A DNA stretch of 64,000 bases from Companilactobacillus mishanensis (GCF_003946505.1 NZ_RHON01000004.1:175848-239847), one strand, 5' to 3'; numbered from the stretch's first letter, positions 35,582 to 43,700 are shown. Notes: generated by a model not told the origin, from the sequence alone. Made by a program: numbers and translations.

Positions 35582-35616
35582 AAGCCATTCAACTATTACA
35601 GTTGGATGGCTTTTTT
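35582..35616 (+). terminator. Terminator (NlpC/P60 gene or repeat transcript)
   Basis: AAGCCATTCAAC, 7-base loop, GTTGGATGGCTT and TTTTT; 12-bp stem with one G-T pair. Confidence 0.8.
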
Positions 35617-35635
35617 AACCGCTTATGTACTAATT

Positions 35636-35663
35636 TTGACCACTTAGTCATATAGTATATTCA
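35636..35663 (+). promoter_or_regulatory. Promoter of the LytTR operon
   Basis: TTGACC (35636-35641), 16 bases, TATTCA (35658-35663), about 49 bases before the first start codon. Confidence 0.5.
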
Positions 35664-35711
35664 ACGAAAACTTTCTGTGGTGTAATACTTTTAGCGAAAG
35701 GGTTGTTGGTT

Positions 35712-36164
35712 GTGAAAATAAGGGTAGAGATATCTCCGAAATATTCGGAGAAAGAAATTGTCGTTAGATCATCTGCAGATGACGACGAGTTGAAGGAAAT
35801 AATTAGAGATATTGAAGAGATTCAATCCAAGTTGGGTAAAATCAATGGTTATATTGACGATACCGTTTATTCATTATCTCTAAATGATATTTTATTTTTT
35901 GAAACTAACGATAGAAATATTTATGCCCACACAACTGACAAAGCTTTTCTGGTCCATTTTCGTTTGTATGAATTAGAAAATAATTTACCGGATAATTTTT
36001 TGAGAATATCGAAATCTTCAATCATCAATGTGGATGAGATTCTCTCATTAAACACTTCGGTAACCGGAAATCTGATCCAATTCAAAAGTTCTTACAAGAC
36101 GATTTATGTATCAAGAAGATTTTTAAAAGAGCTAAAAAATAGATTAAATCAAAGGAAGTTTTAA
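35712..36164 (+). CDS. LytTR-domain DNA-binding regulator
   Basis: 150 residues. The N-terminal 50 residues form a short helical/strand region without a receiver domain; the LytTR domain (about 55-148) shows SLSLNDILFFETNDRNIYAHT and FLRISKSSIINVDEI. The start is GTG 35712 with AAAGGG 10 bases before. Stand-alone LytTR proteins of this kind lie next to small membrane proteins that control them. It is the first gene of an operon with the LiaF-like membrane protein (2 bases apart) and pepI. Confidence 0.85.
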   Translation: MKIRVEISPKYSEKEIVVRSSADDDELKEIIRDIEEIQSKLGKINGYIDDTVYSLSLNDILFFETNDRNIYAHTTDKAFLVHFRLYELENNLPDNFLRISKSSIINVDEILSLNTSVTGNLIQFKSSYKTIYVSRRFLKELKNRLNQRKF

Positions 36165-36166
36165 CC

Positions 36167-36934
36167 ATGAGAAATAGAAATGGCGTTTTCTGGGGCTTGT
36201 TCCTCTTAGTTGGCGCAGGCGTTTTAGTCGCTAGTCAAATGCACTTATTCAGCATAACAGTAGGAATTTGGTCGATAATTCTCACAATTATTTTAGTTGC
36301 CGTACTTATTAAGAGTTTGGTCTACTTTGCCGTTCCAGGTGCTGTCTTCTCCTTGGCATTTCTAGCAATAATTTATGCGGGGCCGTTACACATTACTTAC
36401 CTAGTTCCTTGGACAATTTTGGGAGCAGCATTATTGATAAGTATTGGTTTATCACTGATACTTCACCCATTTTTGGCAAAACATCGTCCTTGGATGAAAG
36501 GTGAAAATTGGAATCACGGTCATTATTACAATCACCATCGAGACAGATTTAATCATAGACACCACAGAGATGTGGACGTTGATGTTGAAACTGTTGAAGA
36601 TTCATATATTGATGTCTCAGTTCGTATGGGTAGCAGTGTCAGATATGTGAACTCTGAGGATTTTAAACAAGCCAATATTGATGTATCAATGGGAAATGCG
36701 AAAGTCTATTTTCAAAATGTGACTGTTAAAGAATCTGCTATGATTAATGTAGATGTTTCACTTGGTGGCGTGGAATTGTTTGTTCCTAAAGAGTGGAACG
36801 TAATTGAAAAATTAGATGATAATGATTTAAGCAGTGTGACAGAAGTCGGCTTCAGGGACAAAAGTGAAGATAGTCCAAAAGTAACAGTTCAAGGATATTT
36901 GTCACTGTCAGGGATGAAAATCAATTACATCTAG
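36167..36934 (+). CDS. LiaF-like membrane protein (four-helix plus adhesin-like C-terminal domain)
   Basis: 255 residues. Four membrane segments in residues 8-110, a histidine-rich linker (GHYYNHHRDRFNHRHHR, about 117-135), and a C-terminal beta-helix-like domain (145-255) with repeated IDVS motifs, the LiaF/DUF2154 pattern. LiaF-type proteins hold back a cell-envelope stress regulator in resting cells; here the partner is probably the LytTR protein 2 bases upstream. The His-rich linker is unusual and could bind metal. Confidence 0.75.
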   Translation: MRNRNGVFWGLFLLVGAGVLVASQMHLFSITVGIWSIILTIILVAVLIKSLVYFAVPGAVFSLAFLAIIYAGPLHITYLVPWTILGAALLISIGLSLILHPFLAKHRPWMKGENWNHGHYYNHHRDRFNHRHHRDVDVDVETVEDSYIDVSVRMGSSVRYVNSEDFKQANIDVSMGNAKVYFQNVTVKESAMINVDVSLGGVELFVPKEWNVIEKLDDNDLSSVTEVGFRDKSEDSPKVTVQGYLSLSGMKINYI

Positions 36935-36951
36935 TACAGTAGGTGAGTGAT

Positions 36952-37836
36952 TTGAAGATAACAGAAGGCTATATGCCATTTGGCGAATATAAAACATATT
37001 ATCGAATAGTAGGCGATTTGAAGTCCGATTTAACGCCATTATTACTTTTACATGGAGGACCTGGCTCGACACACAATTACTTCGAGGTCTTCGATGAATT
37101 GACGGAAAAAACTGGACGTCCAGTAGTAATGTACGATCAATTAGGATGCGGGAAATCAGACATGCCTGATGATGACAATTTGTGGACAGCAGATACTTGG
37201 GTGTCAGAATTAAAACAATTACGAGCATATCTAGGATTGGACAAAGTACATTTGTTAGGGCAATCCTGGGGTGGAATGTTAGCCATAATTTATATGTGTG
37301 ATCACCAACCAGCAGGAATCCAGAGCCTAATTTTAGCCAGCACATTATCTTCCTCAAAGTTGTGGGCCCAGGAACAACATAGATTGATAAAGTTCATGTC
37401 GAAGCAAGATCAAGAAGCCATTGCTGAAGCAGAAAAGACCAATGATTTCACCAAAGAAGAGTATAAACAAGCCAATAGCACCTATATGCACCAACATGCC
37501 ATCGGACCAAAAACAGATGATTTGCCAGAATATTTGACTAGAAAAAAGCAAACCGGAACCAGATCATACCAAGTTGCCTGGGGACCAAATGAATATAATC
37601 CCACAGGGAATTTAGAAAATTATGACTATACAGATAAACTAAAAAGTATTAAAGTGGCAACCTTAGTAACCAGTGGTACCAACGATTTATGTACACCTTT
37701 GATAGCCAAAACCATGTATGATCAACTACCAAATACAAAATGGAAGTTATTCGAACATAGCCGTCACATGGCTTTCTTTGATGAAAAAGATGAGTATCTA
37801 AAAACATTAAATAATTGGTTAGAAGCCAACGAGTAA
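36952..37836 (+). CDS. pepI: Proline iminopeptidase
   Basis: 294 residues from TTG 36952, after AGGTG; this gives the length and N-terminus (MKITEGYMPFGEYKTYYRIVG) of lactobacillar PepI. Alpha/beta hydrolase with HGGPG (oxyanion loop), nucleophile in GQSWGG (Ser 105), Asp in GTNDLCTP and His in SRHMAF. It removes N-terminal proline from di- and tripeptides in the cytosol. Third gene of the LytTR operon, 17 bases downstream. Confidence 0.9.
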   Translation: MKITEGYMPFGEYKTYYRIVGDLKSDLTPLLLLHGGPGSTHNYFEVFDELTEKTGRPVVMYDQLGCGKSDMPDDDNLWTADTWVSELKQLRAYLGLDKVHLLGQSWGGMLAIIYMCDHQPAGIQSLILASTLSSSKLWAQEQHRLIKFMSKQDQEAIAEAEKTNDFTKEEYKQANSTYMHQHAIGPKTDDLPEYLTRKKQTGTRSYQVAWGPNEYNPTGNLENYDYTDKLKSIKVATLVTSGTNDLCTPLIAKTMYDQLPNTKWKLFEHSRHMAFFDEKDEYLKTLNNWLEANE

Positions 37837-37839
37837 AAT

Positions 37840-37890
37840 AAAAACACCATATTTAAGTTAGAAAAACTAACAAGAATACGGCGTTTTTTG
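37840..37890 (+). terminator. Terminator of the LytTR-pepI operon
   Basis: AAAACACC...GTTAG pairs, with some mismatches, with CTAAC...GGCGTTTT, then TTG and TTTT. Confidence 0.65.
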
Positions 37891-37926
37891 TTTTATTGTA
37901 TAAATAATTATGATGTAAATCATGTT

Positions 37927-38061
37927 ACCGTCTAAACGAAATGAGGTTTATCTTAGCTTGGCAAAAGCCAAGGTTAGATAAAGGTTGTTAATTTGATACC
38001 GTACTTTGGATCAAATTCAATCCACAGCGTGACGCCCCCGTAATGAGGAACCTCCTAGCGG
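37927..38061 (-). repeat. Structured intergenic repeat, copy B
   Basis: Outer arms GAGGTT (37943) and AACCTC (38049). Inner hairpins TTATCTTAGCTTGGC with GCCAAGGTTAGATAA (37949-37982) and AATTTGAT with ATCAAATT (37990-38017). Shares TTAGCTTG/CAAGGTTA, including the same two mismatches, and CCACAGCG with copy A. It ends 12 bases before the stop of the MFS gene. Confidence 0.65.
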
Positions 38062-38073
38062 AAGTGAGCCACG

Positions 38074-39504
38074 CTATCCTCGATGATTCATGAAATTAAA
38101 TCCAGAAATCACAGTAGCAATTAAACAAATAACCAAGGAAACCAAGAATGCCGAATGCATACCATAAATGAAATATTCGGGATGTGCTGGAATATAAGTT
38201 GAAACTTTGTATCCAGCTGTATGGCTCATTGACGCGAATAAAACAGTTGTGGCGATGGAAATACCAATAGCCATACCCAACTCTCGAGCTAAAGCGTTGA
38301 TACTGCCGGCAACTCCGAGTTCTGCTTTCGAAACGGAACTCATGATCAAGGTATTGTTTGGTGCCATGAAAACTCCGTAGCCAAATCCGACGAGTCCAAT
38401 GAAGACCATGAACAGCCATAGTGGAGTGTACAGGGTGGTGATCATGAAACCTAATTGGCTCAATGTAAGGATACATAAACCTAGGAATGTCAGTAAATGC
38501 CGACCAATTTTATCAGACAGACCACCGATGATTGGGGCGATGATTCCTTGTAATATTGGCAAAATCATTAAGATATATCCGGCATAGTTTGCGGGTAAAT
38601 GACGAGCATTTTGCAAATAAAATGGTGCGACTACGTTTAAGAAGAAGCTAGTTATAAAAATTAATAATGCACAGAAAATGTTGATTGAGAATCCCAATCT
38701 TTTGAACAATTTTAAGGACAATATGGGACTGTCGACGTGTAATTCGAGATATATAAATGCGATAAAAGAAATAGCGGCGATGGCGAATAATCCAAGAATG
38801 CTGGGTTTTCCAAAGCCAACCTCTTGTCCTATAAAAACGCCGATAAATAATGCGACCATAGTTATAGCAAAGGTTGTTGCACCAGGGATGTCAATTTTAT
38901 CCTTGCTGAAAGTGACGTCCTTGGGTAAAACTTTTTGTCCAAAGATGATAGCCAAAATTCCAATCGGAACGTTGATCCAGAAAATGTATGTCCAGTCTAA
39001 ATGAGCTAGAAGAATTCCACCTAATCCAGGTCCGGCGATAGCACCTAGCGCGACGAATGAGCCAATAGTACCTAGGGCTCGACCACGTTCACGCATTGGA
39101 AAAACTTCAGTGATGATACCATTGTTGACACTCATCGTCATAGCGGCACCAACAGATTGAATTGCTCGAGCGAATAGTAATGGAAATAGTCCGAAGTTCA
39201 ATCCACATAATAATGAGCCAATCGTGAATAAAATTGAGCCGATTTTAAAAATCTTAATTTTCCCGTGATTGTCGCCGAGTTTTCCAAATAGCAACAACAG
39301 GGCACAAATGGTTATTAGATAGATGGATACGACCCATTCGGATTGATTCATTGGGATCGACATATCCTTGCTCATTACCGGCAATGCGATATTTACGATG
39401 CTAGCATCCAAAGTTGACATAAAGGTGAAAATTGAGACAGACGCCATGATCCACCAGCGATTCTTTTGGATCTCAGGGTTATCTGTGAAGGCAACATTAT
39501 TCAT
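38074..39504 (-). CDS. MFS multidrug exporter, DHA2 (14-helix, EmrB/QacA) family
   Basis: 476 residues with 14 hydrophobic segments. Motif C region AIAGPGLGGILLAHLDWTYIFWINVPIG and motif A-like GKLGDNHGKIK are typical of proton-driven DHA2 drug exporters; D in TLDASIVNIALP is the family's helix-1 motif. AAGGAG lies 10 bases before the ATG. Single gene; its 3' end abuts repeat copy B and its 5' side faces copy D. Confidence 0.9.
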   Translation of the reverse strand: MNNVAFTDNPEIQKNRWWIMASVSIFTFMSTLDASIVNIALPVMSKDMSIPMNQSEWVVSIYLITICALLLLFGKLGDNHGKIKIFKIGSILFTIGSLLCGLNFGLFPLLFARAIQSVGAAMTMSVNNGIITEVFPMRERGRALGTIGSFVALGAIAGPGLGGILLAHLDWTYIFWINVPIGILAIIFGQKVLPKDVTFSKDKIDIPGATTFAITMVALFIGVFIGQEVGFGKPSILGLFAIAAISFIAFIYLELHVDSPILSLKLFKRLGFSINIFCALLIFITSFFLNVVAPFYLQNARHLPANYAGYILMILPILQGIIAPIIGGLSDKIGRHLLTFLGLCILTLSQLGFMITTLYTPLWLFMVFIGLVGFGYGVFMAPNNTLIMSSVSKAELGVAGSINALARELGMAIGISIATTVLFASMSHTAGYKVSTYIPAHPEYFIYGMHSAFLVSLVICLIATVISGFNFMNHRG

Positions 39505-39592
39505 AATTATTTACTCCTTGAGATAAATTATAGACCATGCTTGAGGTTATTTTGGAAAAGTATTTTATTTATATTGTTATATTTGCAGTGGT

Positions 39593-39764
39593 CAGTCTCC
39601 GGAGCTGAGGGGATTTCCTGCTGTGCGGGCGTCCCGAGCCGTGGTCTCGGGTCTTGGATTGAAGCCTTTCACGGTTCGCAAGTCTCCAAACTCACCCGGT
39701 GTTGTATGGACTTCGTCCTTACAACACTTTCACTGCTGGGAAATCCCCTCAGCTCCTCCGACTT
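39593..39764 (+). repeat. Structured intergenic repeat, copy D (best preserved)
   Basis: Outer stem GGAGCTGAGGGGATTTCC (39601-39618) pairs perfectly with 39739-39756 and extends with bulges. Inside: CCCGAG/CTCGGG (39633-39651), a GAAGCCTTTC...CGCAAGTCTC arm pair (39661-39686), and GTGTTGTA/TACAACAC (39699-39727). Confidence 0.75.
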
Positions 39765-39775
39765 GAATTTATCCA

Positions 39776-40114
39776 GTTTAAATATTTTTCGAAGTTTTAT
39801 GGAGTTGGGTTAATTCGATTTTGGAGTTTGTGAGTAATGCTTTCGAAATACCAATTGGTCAATGGTTATATGTGGCTGCTTCTAGAAATTCAGATATCCG
39901 ATGGGAGTAGTGTTTGAGTAAAATTGAACGTAAAAGTTTGTTAGAAAAAGTGGCCCTAATTGAATTGGCTTTTGGAGAAGTTTAATTGAACTTTCCACAA
40001 AACTTCTCGATATAGTCGAAATCTCTGATCGAAGATTACACTATCTTATACCACCAAGAATAATATATTTATGTTGAAACCCTAAACAATGATATACACA
40101 AAAACATCAAGGAC
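39776..40114. other. Gene-free stretch, possible gene remnant
   Basis: From about 39782 one frame reads IFFEVLWSWVNSILEFVSN and on to SRNSDIRWE before a stop at 39908, then runs on to LIELAFGEV. This could be the remnant of a protein gene, but no start, ribosome site or family is evident. Nothing else was seen. Confidence 0.2.
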
Positions 40115-40123
40115 ATCTAAACC

Positions 40124-40296
40124 AGTCGAAGGCGCTGGGAATATTTCCAAGCAGTGAAAGTGTTGAGAGGGCAAAGCCCGAAAAACACCGGTGGCTTTTA
40201 AGACTTGCGAGAACTACGCAAGGCTTAAAACCAAGGTCAGAGACCAAGGCTCGGACCGACCGCACAGCAGGAAATATCCCCAGCACCGCAGACGGA
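40124..40296 (-). repeat. Structured intergenic repeat, copy E
   Basis: Inverted relative to copy D. Outer stem GGCGCTGGGAATATTTCC (40131-40148) with 40270-40289. Inner parts GGGC/GCCC (40169-40179) within GTGTT/AACAC, AAGACTTGCG/CGCAAGGCTT (40200-40226) and CCAAGG...CTCGG. Junction words AGCAGTGAAAGTGTT and CGCACAGCAGGAAAT are shared with D as reverse complements. Confidence 0.72.
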
Positions 40297-40487
40297 ATAT
40301 TATAATCTATTCATATAAAAAACAAAACAAATTAAATAGTCATTTCTGTAACACGTTCGTAACAATAAACATATAATCACCTTTAGAAAGTGAGTTTAAC
40401 AGCTTTAAAGGGTTAGAAGATTTACACTTTCGAAACAATTCGAAATCATCATCATTGGTGAATGAGAAACTAAGGGATTAAATAAAA

Positions 40488-41138
40488 ATGAAAAAAGATA
40501 TGGATGTATGTGTTAATAGAGATAATAAATTTTCACTAGTTTGCAAACTTGTAATAGCAGGACTTGCCGCAACATCAATCGGCTTGGCAGCAACATCGGG
40601 GAATGTTGCTAACGCTGCTACTACTGATGCAACAACGAGTGCAGCAACAACTAGTGCTCCATCATCGAGCACAACTGCAGCAGCTACCAGTGGTCACGCA
40701 GGCACTGAGATTATGACATCTTCAAGTGATAAGGATGTTGGCGTACCTGCAGGACAAACTGGACTTCCAAATAAAGTTGAATATCAATACGACCTTAATG
40801 GTCCAAAATATTTAACAGACGAAGCTGCACAATGGATCAATAAAGAAATTTCTGGAACTGTCAAAGAAACACCGGCTGGAATTGCTCAATTAGAAGCACA
40901 GGCTCAAACTTGGATCAATGCACAAGAAGCTAAAGCCGCACCGAAGAAAGCTGCTCCAGTTAAGACAAGTCTTGCTGCAAAAGCACCACTTGCATCTCCT
41001 TCAGCAAAAAGATTTCCACAAACAGGTAATTTAATCAGTAAAGGCTTGAGTGTTGCTGGAATTATCTTGGCAGCATTAACTGCAGGTATTTCTTACATAA
41101 AAGTAACTGGTAAAAAGATTTTTGGAAGATTGATTTAA
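40488..41138 (+). CDS. Sortase-anchored surface protein with FPQTG motif
   Basis: 216 residues. Signal peptide (about 1-43, hydrophobic LVCKLVIAGLAATSIGLAAT, cleavage near NANA), Thr/Ala/Ser-rich spacer (44-75), a short mostly helical domain (about 85-145), Ala/Lys/Pro-rich stalk, then FPQTG, a hydrophobic helix and a positively charged tail: a class A sortase signal with Phe in the first place. It should be linked to peptidoglycan. The function of the small central domain is unknown. TAAGGGATTAAATAAAA upstream is a modest ribosome site. Confidence 0.82.
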   Translation: MKKDMDVCVNRDNKFSLVCKLVIAGLAATSIGLAATSGNVANAATTDATTSAATTSAPSSSTTAAATSGHAGTEIMTSSSDKDVGVPAGQTGLPNKVEYQYDLNGPKYLTDEAAQWINKEISGTVKETPAGIAQLEAQAQTWINAQEAKAAPKKAAPVKTSLAAKAPLASPSAKRFPQTGNLISKGLSVAGIILAALTAGISYIKVTGKKIFGRLI

Positions 41139-41151
41139 CGAAATTATTTTA

Positions 41152-41183
41152 ACCTTCGATCAGTAATGGTCGGAGGTTTTTTG
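41152..41183 (+). terminator. Terminator of the FPQTG protein gene
   Basis: AACCTTCGATCA and TGGTCGGAGGTT with TTTTT. Confidence 0.75.
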
Positions 41184-41224
41184 TTCAATTAGTGTTGCAC
41201 TTTAATTGTAAATTCGTCATATAC

Positions 41225-41317
41225 AAAAAAAAGAGAGACTCAAAATGAGCCTCTCAGTGACCGAGTCACTATAAAGAACTATAAGACTAGATAAACTAGT
41301 CGGCACCATGTGCCTGT
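41225..41317 (-). ncRNA. Candidate small RNA, about 93 nt with four hairpins
   Basis: Minus strand. Promoter: TTGACT (41346-41351), 16 bases, TAATCT (41324-41329). The transcript would fold into four consecutive perfect or near-perfect hairpins: GGCAC/GTGCC (41302-41314), GACTAG/CTAGTC (41285-41301), AGTGAC/GTCACT (41256-41270) and a terminator GAGAG.CTCA/TGAG.CTCTC (41233-41255) followed by eight U. No ORF or ribosome site is present. It lies between convergent-free plus-strand genes and has its own start and stop signals. Family not recognised. Confidence 0.65.
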
Positions 41318-41323
41318 ACATAC

Positions 41324-41351
41324 AGATTACTATGTTACTATGGTAAGTCAA
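41324..41351 (-). promoter_or_regulatory. Promoter of the candidate small RNA
   Basis: On the minus strand: TTGACT, 16-base spacer, TAATCT; predicted start at about 41317. Confidence 0.55.
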
Positions 41352-41492
41352 GATGAGATGTTCTTATTACTAAATATATAATTAAGAATACCTATGTTTA
41401 AAAACGTACTTTGTACTGTAAATAGTAAAATGGAATATTATTTTTCGTCATTGTGGTAAACTACTTCTATTAATTACGAAAAGAAGAATATC

Positions 41493-42032
41493 ATGGTAAG
41501 AATTAGACCTGTTAATATTGCTGATGCTAAGGCAGCCTTGGCAATTTACGCACCGTATGTGACCAACACATCGGTAACTTTTGAGTATGAAGTTCCAACT
41601 GAAGCCGAGTTTGAAAACCGAATTTCTGAAATTTCTAAAGTATATCCATATTTAATTGCTGAAGACGATGACGGAACGATTTTGGGATATGCATATGCCC
41701 ATCGATACCGACCACGAGAAGCCTACGATTGGGCAGTTGAAATCAGTATCTACGTTGATAAAAACACTCGTGGAGCTGGAATTGGCAAGATGTTATATAC
41801 AACTATGGAAGAAGAATTAGCCAAACAAAATGTGGTTAATATAGTTTCTTACGTAACTGGCGAAAACAAAAATAGTGTAGCCTTCCATGAAAAAATGGGA
41901 TATCAAGAAGTTGGTATCTTGAAGAAAATGGGCTATAAATTCGATAAATGGTATGACGTTTACGTTATGCAAAAACGAATCAGTGACACTGATCATCCAG
42001 GTAAATTTATTCCAATATCAGAAATAAAATAA
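41493..42032 (+). CDS. GNAT N-acetyltransferase (phosphinothricin acetyltransferase-like)
   Basis: 179 residues. N-terminal IRPVNIADAKAALAIYAPYVTNTSVTFEYE and the acetyl-CoA loop VDKNTRGAGIGKMLY, followed by ENKNSVAFHEKMGYQEVG, match the Pat/YwnH group that acetylates methionine sulfoximine-like compounds or amino acids. The C-terminal 14 residues are an extra tail. AAAAGAAGAATATC before the ATG is a weak ribosome site. Single gene with a strong terminator. Confidence 0.88.
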   Translation: MVRIRPVNIADAKAALAIYAPYVTNTSVTFEYEVPTEAEFENRISEISKVYPYLIAEDDDGTILGYAYAHRYRPREAYDWAVEISIYVDKNTRGAGIGKMLYTTMEEELAKQNVVNIVSYVTGENKNSVAFHEKMGYQEVGILKKMGYKFDKWYDVYVMQKRISDTDHPGKFIPISEIK

Positions 42033-42067
42033 TGCATCACTTCCTTTTTGGGAAGTGGTGCATTTTT
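42032..42067. terminator. Terminator of the acetyltransferase gene
   Basis: ATGCATCACTTCC, short loop, GGAAGTGGTGCAT and TTTTT; overlaps the end of the convergent nitroreductase gene. Confidence 0.8.
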
Positions 42068-42524
42068 ATTTAACAATATTAATTTTAATACGATCCATAG
42101 GTATCTCACGTGGAGTGAATTTTTCAGTAGTTTGACCAACTGTCAATCCAAACACAGCACTGAATCCATCGGGCAAAACTTCGGTTGGAACTGAGCGCAT
42201 GCTACCCATATTATAGTTGGAACCAAGTCCCTGGTCTTGTGCAGCCAATTCCATGTTGTGAACGATGGCTCCAGATGAAACATATTGCGAACTGCCGAGA
42301 TTCTGTGCTGAAACAACGATGAATGTGGGGGCATCATAGGTTCCACCGATTTGTGCGAGAACTTTGGGATCCTGGATGACGGTCAATCGATATTCGTCAT
42401 AACTACCGAGTGACACCGGTGCAGCATTTGCGGCCATCAAAATTTTCTTCAATTGTTCGTCGGTGATTTGACCTGAATATTTTCGAATTGCTCTACGTGA
42501 TTTGATCATGTTTAAAGTTTCCAT
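42066..42524 (-). CDS. Nitroreductase family protein
   Basis: 152 residues, shorter than classical NfsB-type enzymes but typical of the small Firmicutes subgroup. IKSRRAIRKYSGQ binds FMN phosphate; AANAAPVSLG and AAQDQGLGSNYNMGSMR follow. An FMN oxidoreductase acting on nitro compounds or quinones with NAD(P)H, probably as a dimer. AAGGAGTGTG precedes the ATG. Confidence 0.88.
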   Translation of the reverse strand: METLNMIKSRRAIRKYSGQITDEQLKKILMAANAAPVSLGSYDEYRLTVIQDPKVLAQIGGTYDAPTFIVVSAQNLGSSQYVSSGAIVHNMELAAQDQGLGSNYNMGSMRSVPTEVLPDGFSAVFGLTVGQTTEKFTPREIPMDRIKINIVK

Positions 42525-42632
42525 TATTTAACACACTCCTTGTTTGTACTTCCACCTATATATTAATCTTTTTATGGTGAAATTATAAAGAAGCAAAATG
42601 GATCATATCTGGTCAACAAGCTAGCACGTACT

Positions 42633-42665
42633 AAAAAATCATCAACTTTCGTTGATGATTTTTTG
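42633..42665. terminator. Bidirectional terminator
   Basis: AAATCATCAAC, loop TTTC, GTTGATGATTT with A- and T-rich flanks; ends the 57-residue membrane protein gene on the minus strand. Confidence 0.75.
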
Positions 42666-42674
42666 TTTGAAACT

Positions 42675-42848
42675 TTATTTTTTGAAGTAAACTAATCCTC
42701 CCCAAACTGCGGCAATAAGTGAAATCACAAGTGCAGTGGAGGGAAGCAATACCAAGTAATTCGTCGGAATCGATGTAAAGGATAAAATGCGTGAAATAAT
42801 AAGCAGTGTCAATGCAATAACGAAAAGTACAATTGGTGCTTTTTTCAT
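42675..42848 (-). CDS. 57-residue membrane protein
   Basis: A short gene: MKKAPIVLFVIALTLLIIS at the start, then a second hydrophobic segment YLVLLPSTALVISLIAAVWG and the end LVYFKK. Two membrane helices joined by a short loop. GGGGTGAG lies 5 bases before ATG 42848 and a terminator follows the stop, so it is very likely real. Function unknown. Confidence 0.7.
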   Translation of the reverse strand: MKKAPIVLFVIALTLLIISRILSFTSIPTNYLVLLPSTALVISLIAAVWGGLVYFKK

Positions 42849-42961
42849 ATTCTCACCCCATCAAAAAAGTTGTTATGTAAATAACATGACATTTATATAA
42901 CAACTTTATCACTTAGAGTTCTATTTACCTATGAATTATAAAATATCCTTCAGGGATGATG

Positions 42962-43246
42962 TTAGGCTTTAGCGTTGATCTCATCGGCGTTAGCTAACAT
43001 ATGATAAGTTGCCTCAAATGTTGGGCAAACATCATCAGGAATAGCATAGTTTTGTGTGGTCTCTCGCATTTGTGCAAAATTGTTGTCGAGGTTTGCTCCA
43101 GCGGCAACAGCCTCTTTTAAGTTTAAATATTCTTTTCTTACTTCGAATACTTCTGGGTGATTCTTGCCGTGTGCGGCAGTGATTGCACGAGTAAATGTAT
43201 CTAACTTATCTTGATTTTCTGATAAATAATCTTTAACTGTTGCCAT
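42962..43246 (-). CDS. Small helical protein, possibly hemerythrin-like
   Basis: 94 residues, soluble and helical: YLSENQDKLDTFTRAITAAHG then VRKEYLNLKEAVAAGANL and PTFEATYHMLANADEINAKA. Regularly placed His and Glu residues (AHGKNH, YHML) hint at a metal-binding helical bundle, but the family is not certain. AAAAGAGGTTTTC precedes the ATG. It is divergent from a cytochrome b5-like gene with 163 bases between, so a shared redox context is possible. Confidence 0.5.
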   Translation of the reverse strand: MATVKDYLSENQDKLDTFTRAITAAHGKNHPEVFEVRKEYLNLKEAVAAGANLDNNFAQMRETTQNYAIPDDVCPTFEATYHMLANADEINAKA

Positions 43247-43409
43247 TTTTGAAAACCTCTTTTCTTTTAATACCTATAGAGTACAAGAAAAAGTGGATCA
43301 TTGAATTGACCAATATCAAGTTTTACAAACTTATTCATATATCTTGTTTATAGCATGATAAACATGTCATAATAGAAATATAGATATTTTTGTGAAAGAG
43401 GAGGGTATT

Positions 43410-43646
43410 ATGGCAGAAAAAGAATTTACATTGGAAGAATTAAAAAAATATGACGGGCAAAACGGTAACAAGGCTTACGTTGCAATTGACGGTGTAGTTT
43501 ATGATATGACTGATGTAGAGCCATGGAAGGGTGGCAAGCATCATGGAAATGTTGCTGGACAAGATCTGTCAGAAGTAATTCCACATGCTCCACACAAGAA
43601 GACAGTTTTACCTAAGTTGCCAATTGTCGGTAAATTAGTTAAATAA
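43410..43646 (+). CDS. Cytochrome b5-like heme/steroid-binding protein
   Basis: 78 residues, soluble. The order FTLEELKKYDGQNGNKAYVAIDGVVYDMTD then PWKGGKHHGNVAGQDLSEVI and HAPH matches short bacterial cytochrome b5-like domains; the first axial ligand region reads GGKHHG instead of HPGG. It may bind heme or another hydrophobic ligand. GAGGAGGG precedes ATG 43410. Single gene with a terminator. Confidence 0.85.
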   Translation: MAEKEFTLEELKKYDGQNGNKAYVAIDGVVYDMTDVEPWKGGKHHGNVAGQDLSEVIPHAPHKKTVLPKLPIVGKLVK

Positions 43647-43649
43647 TAA

Positions 43650-43700
43650 AAGGTTTCTGAATCTGACAGTAAAGTCGGATATCAGAAACCTTATTTTTTT
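43650..43700. terminator. Bidirectional terminator
   Basis: AAGGTTTCTGA...CTGAC pairs with GTC...TCAGAAACCTT followed by TATTTTTTT; separates the cytochrome b5-like gene from the convergent fic gene. Confidence 0.75.

Noticed and set aside
39466..39813. 115-codon plus-strand frame through repeat copy D
   Set aside because: Runs from inside the opposite-strand MFS gene through the repeat; composition follows the palindromes and there is no start signal.
40191..40376. Open frame in repeat copy E
   Set aside because: Same reason: a by-product of the GC-rich stems.
41225..41351. CRISPR array or tRNA cluster
   Set aside because: The hairpins are all different in sequence and have no regular spacers; no tRNA arms or CCA end are present. 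Best read as one small RNA.
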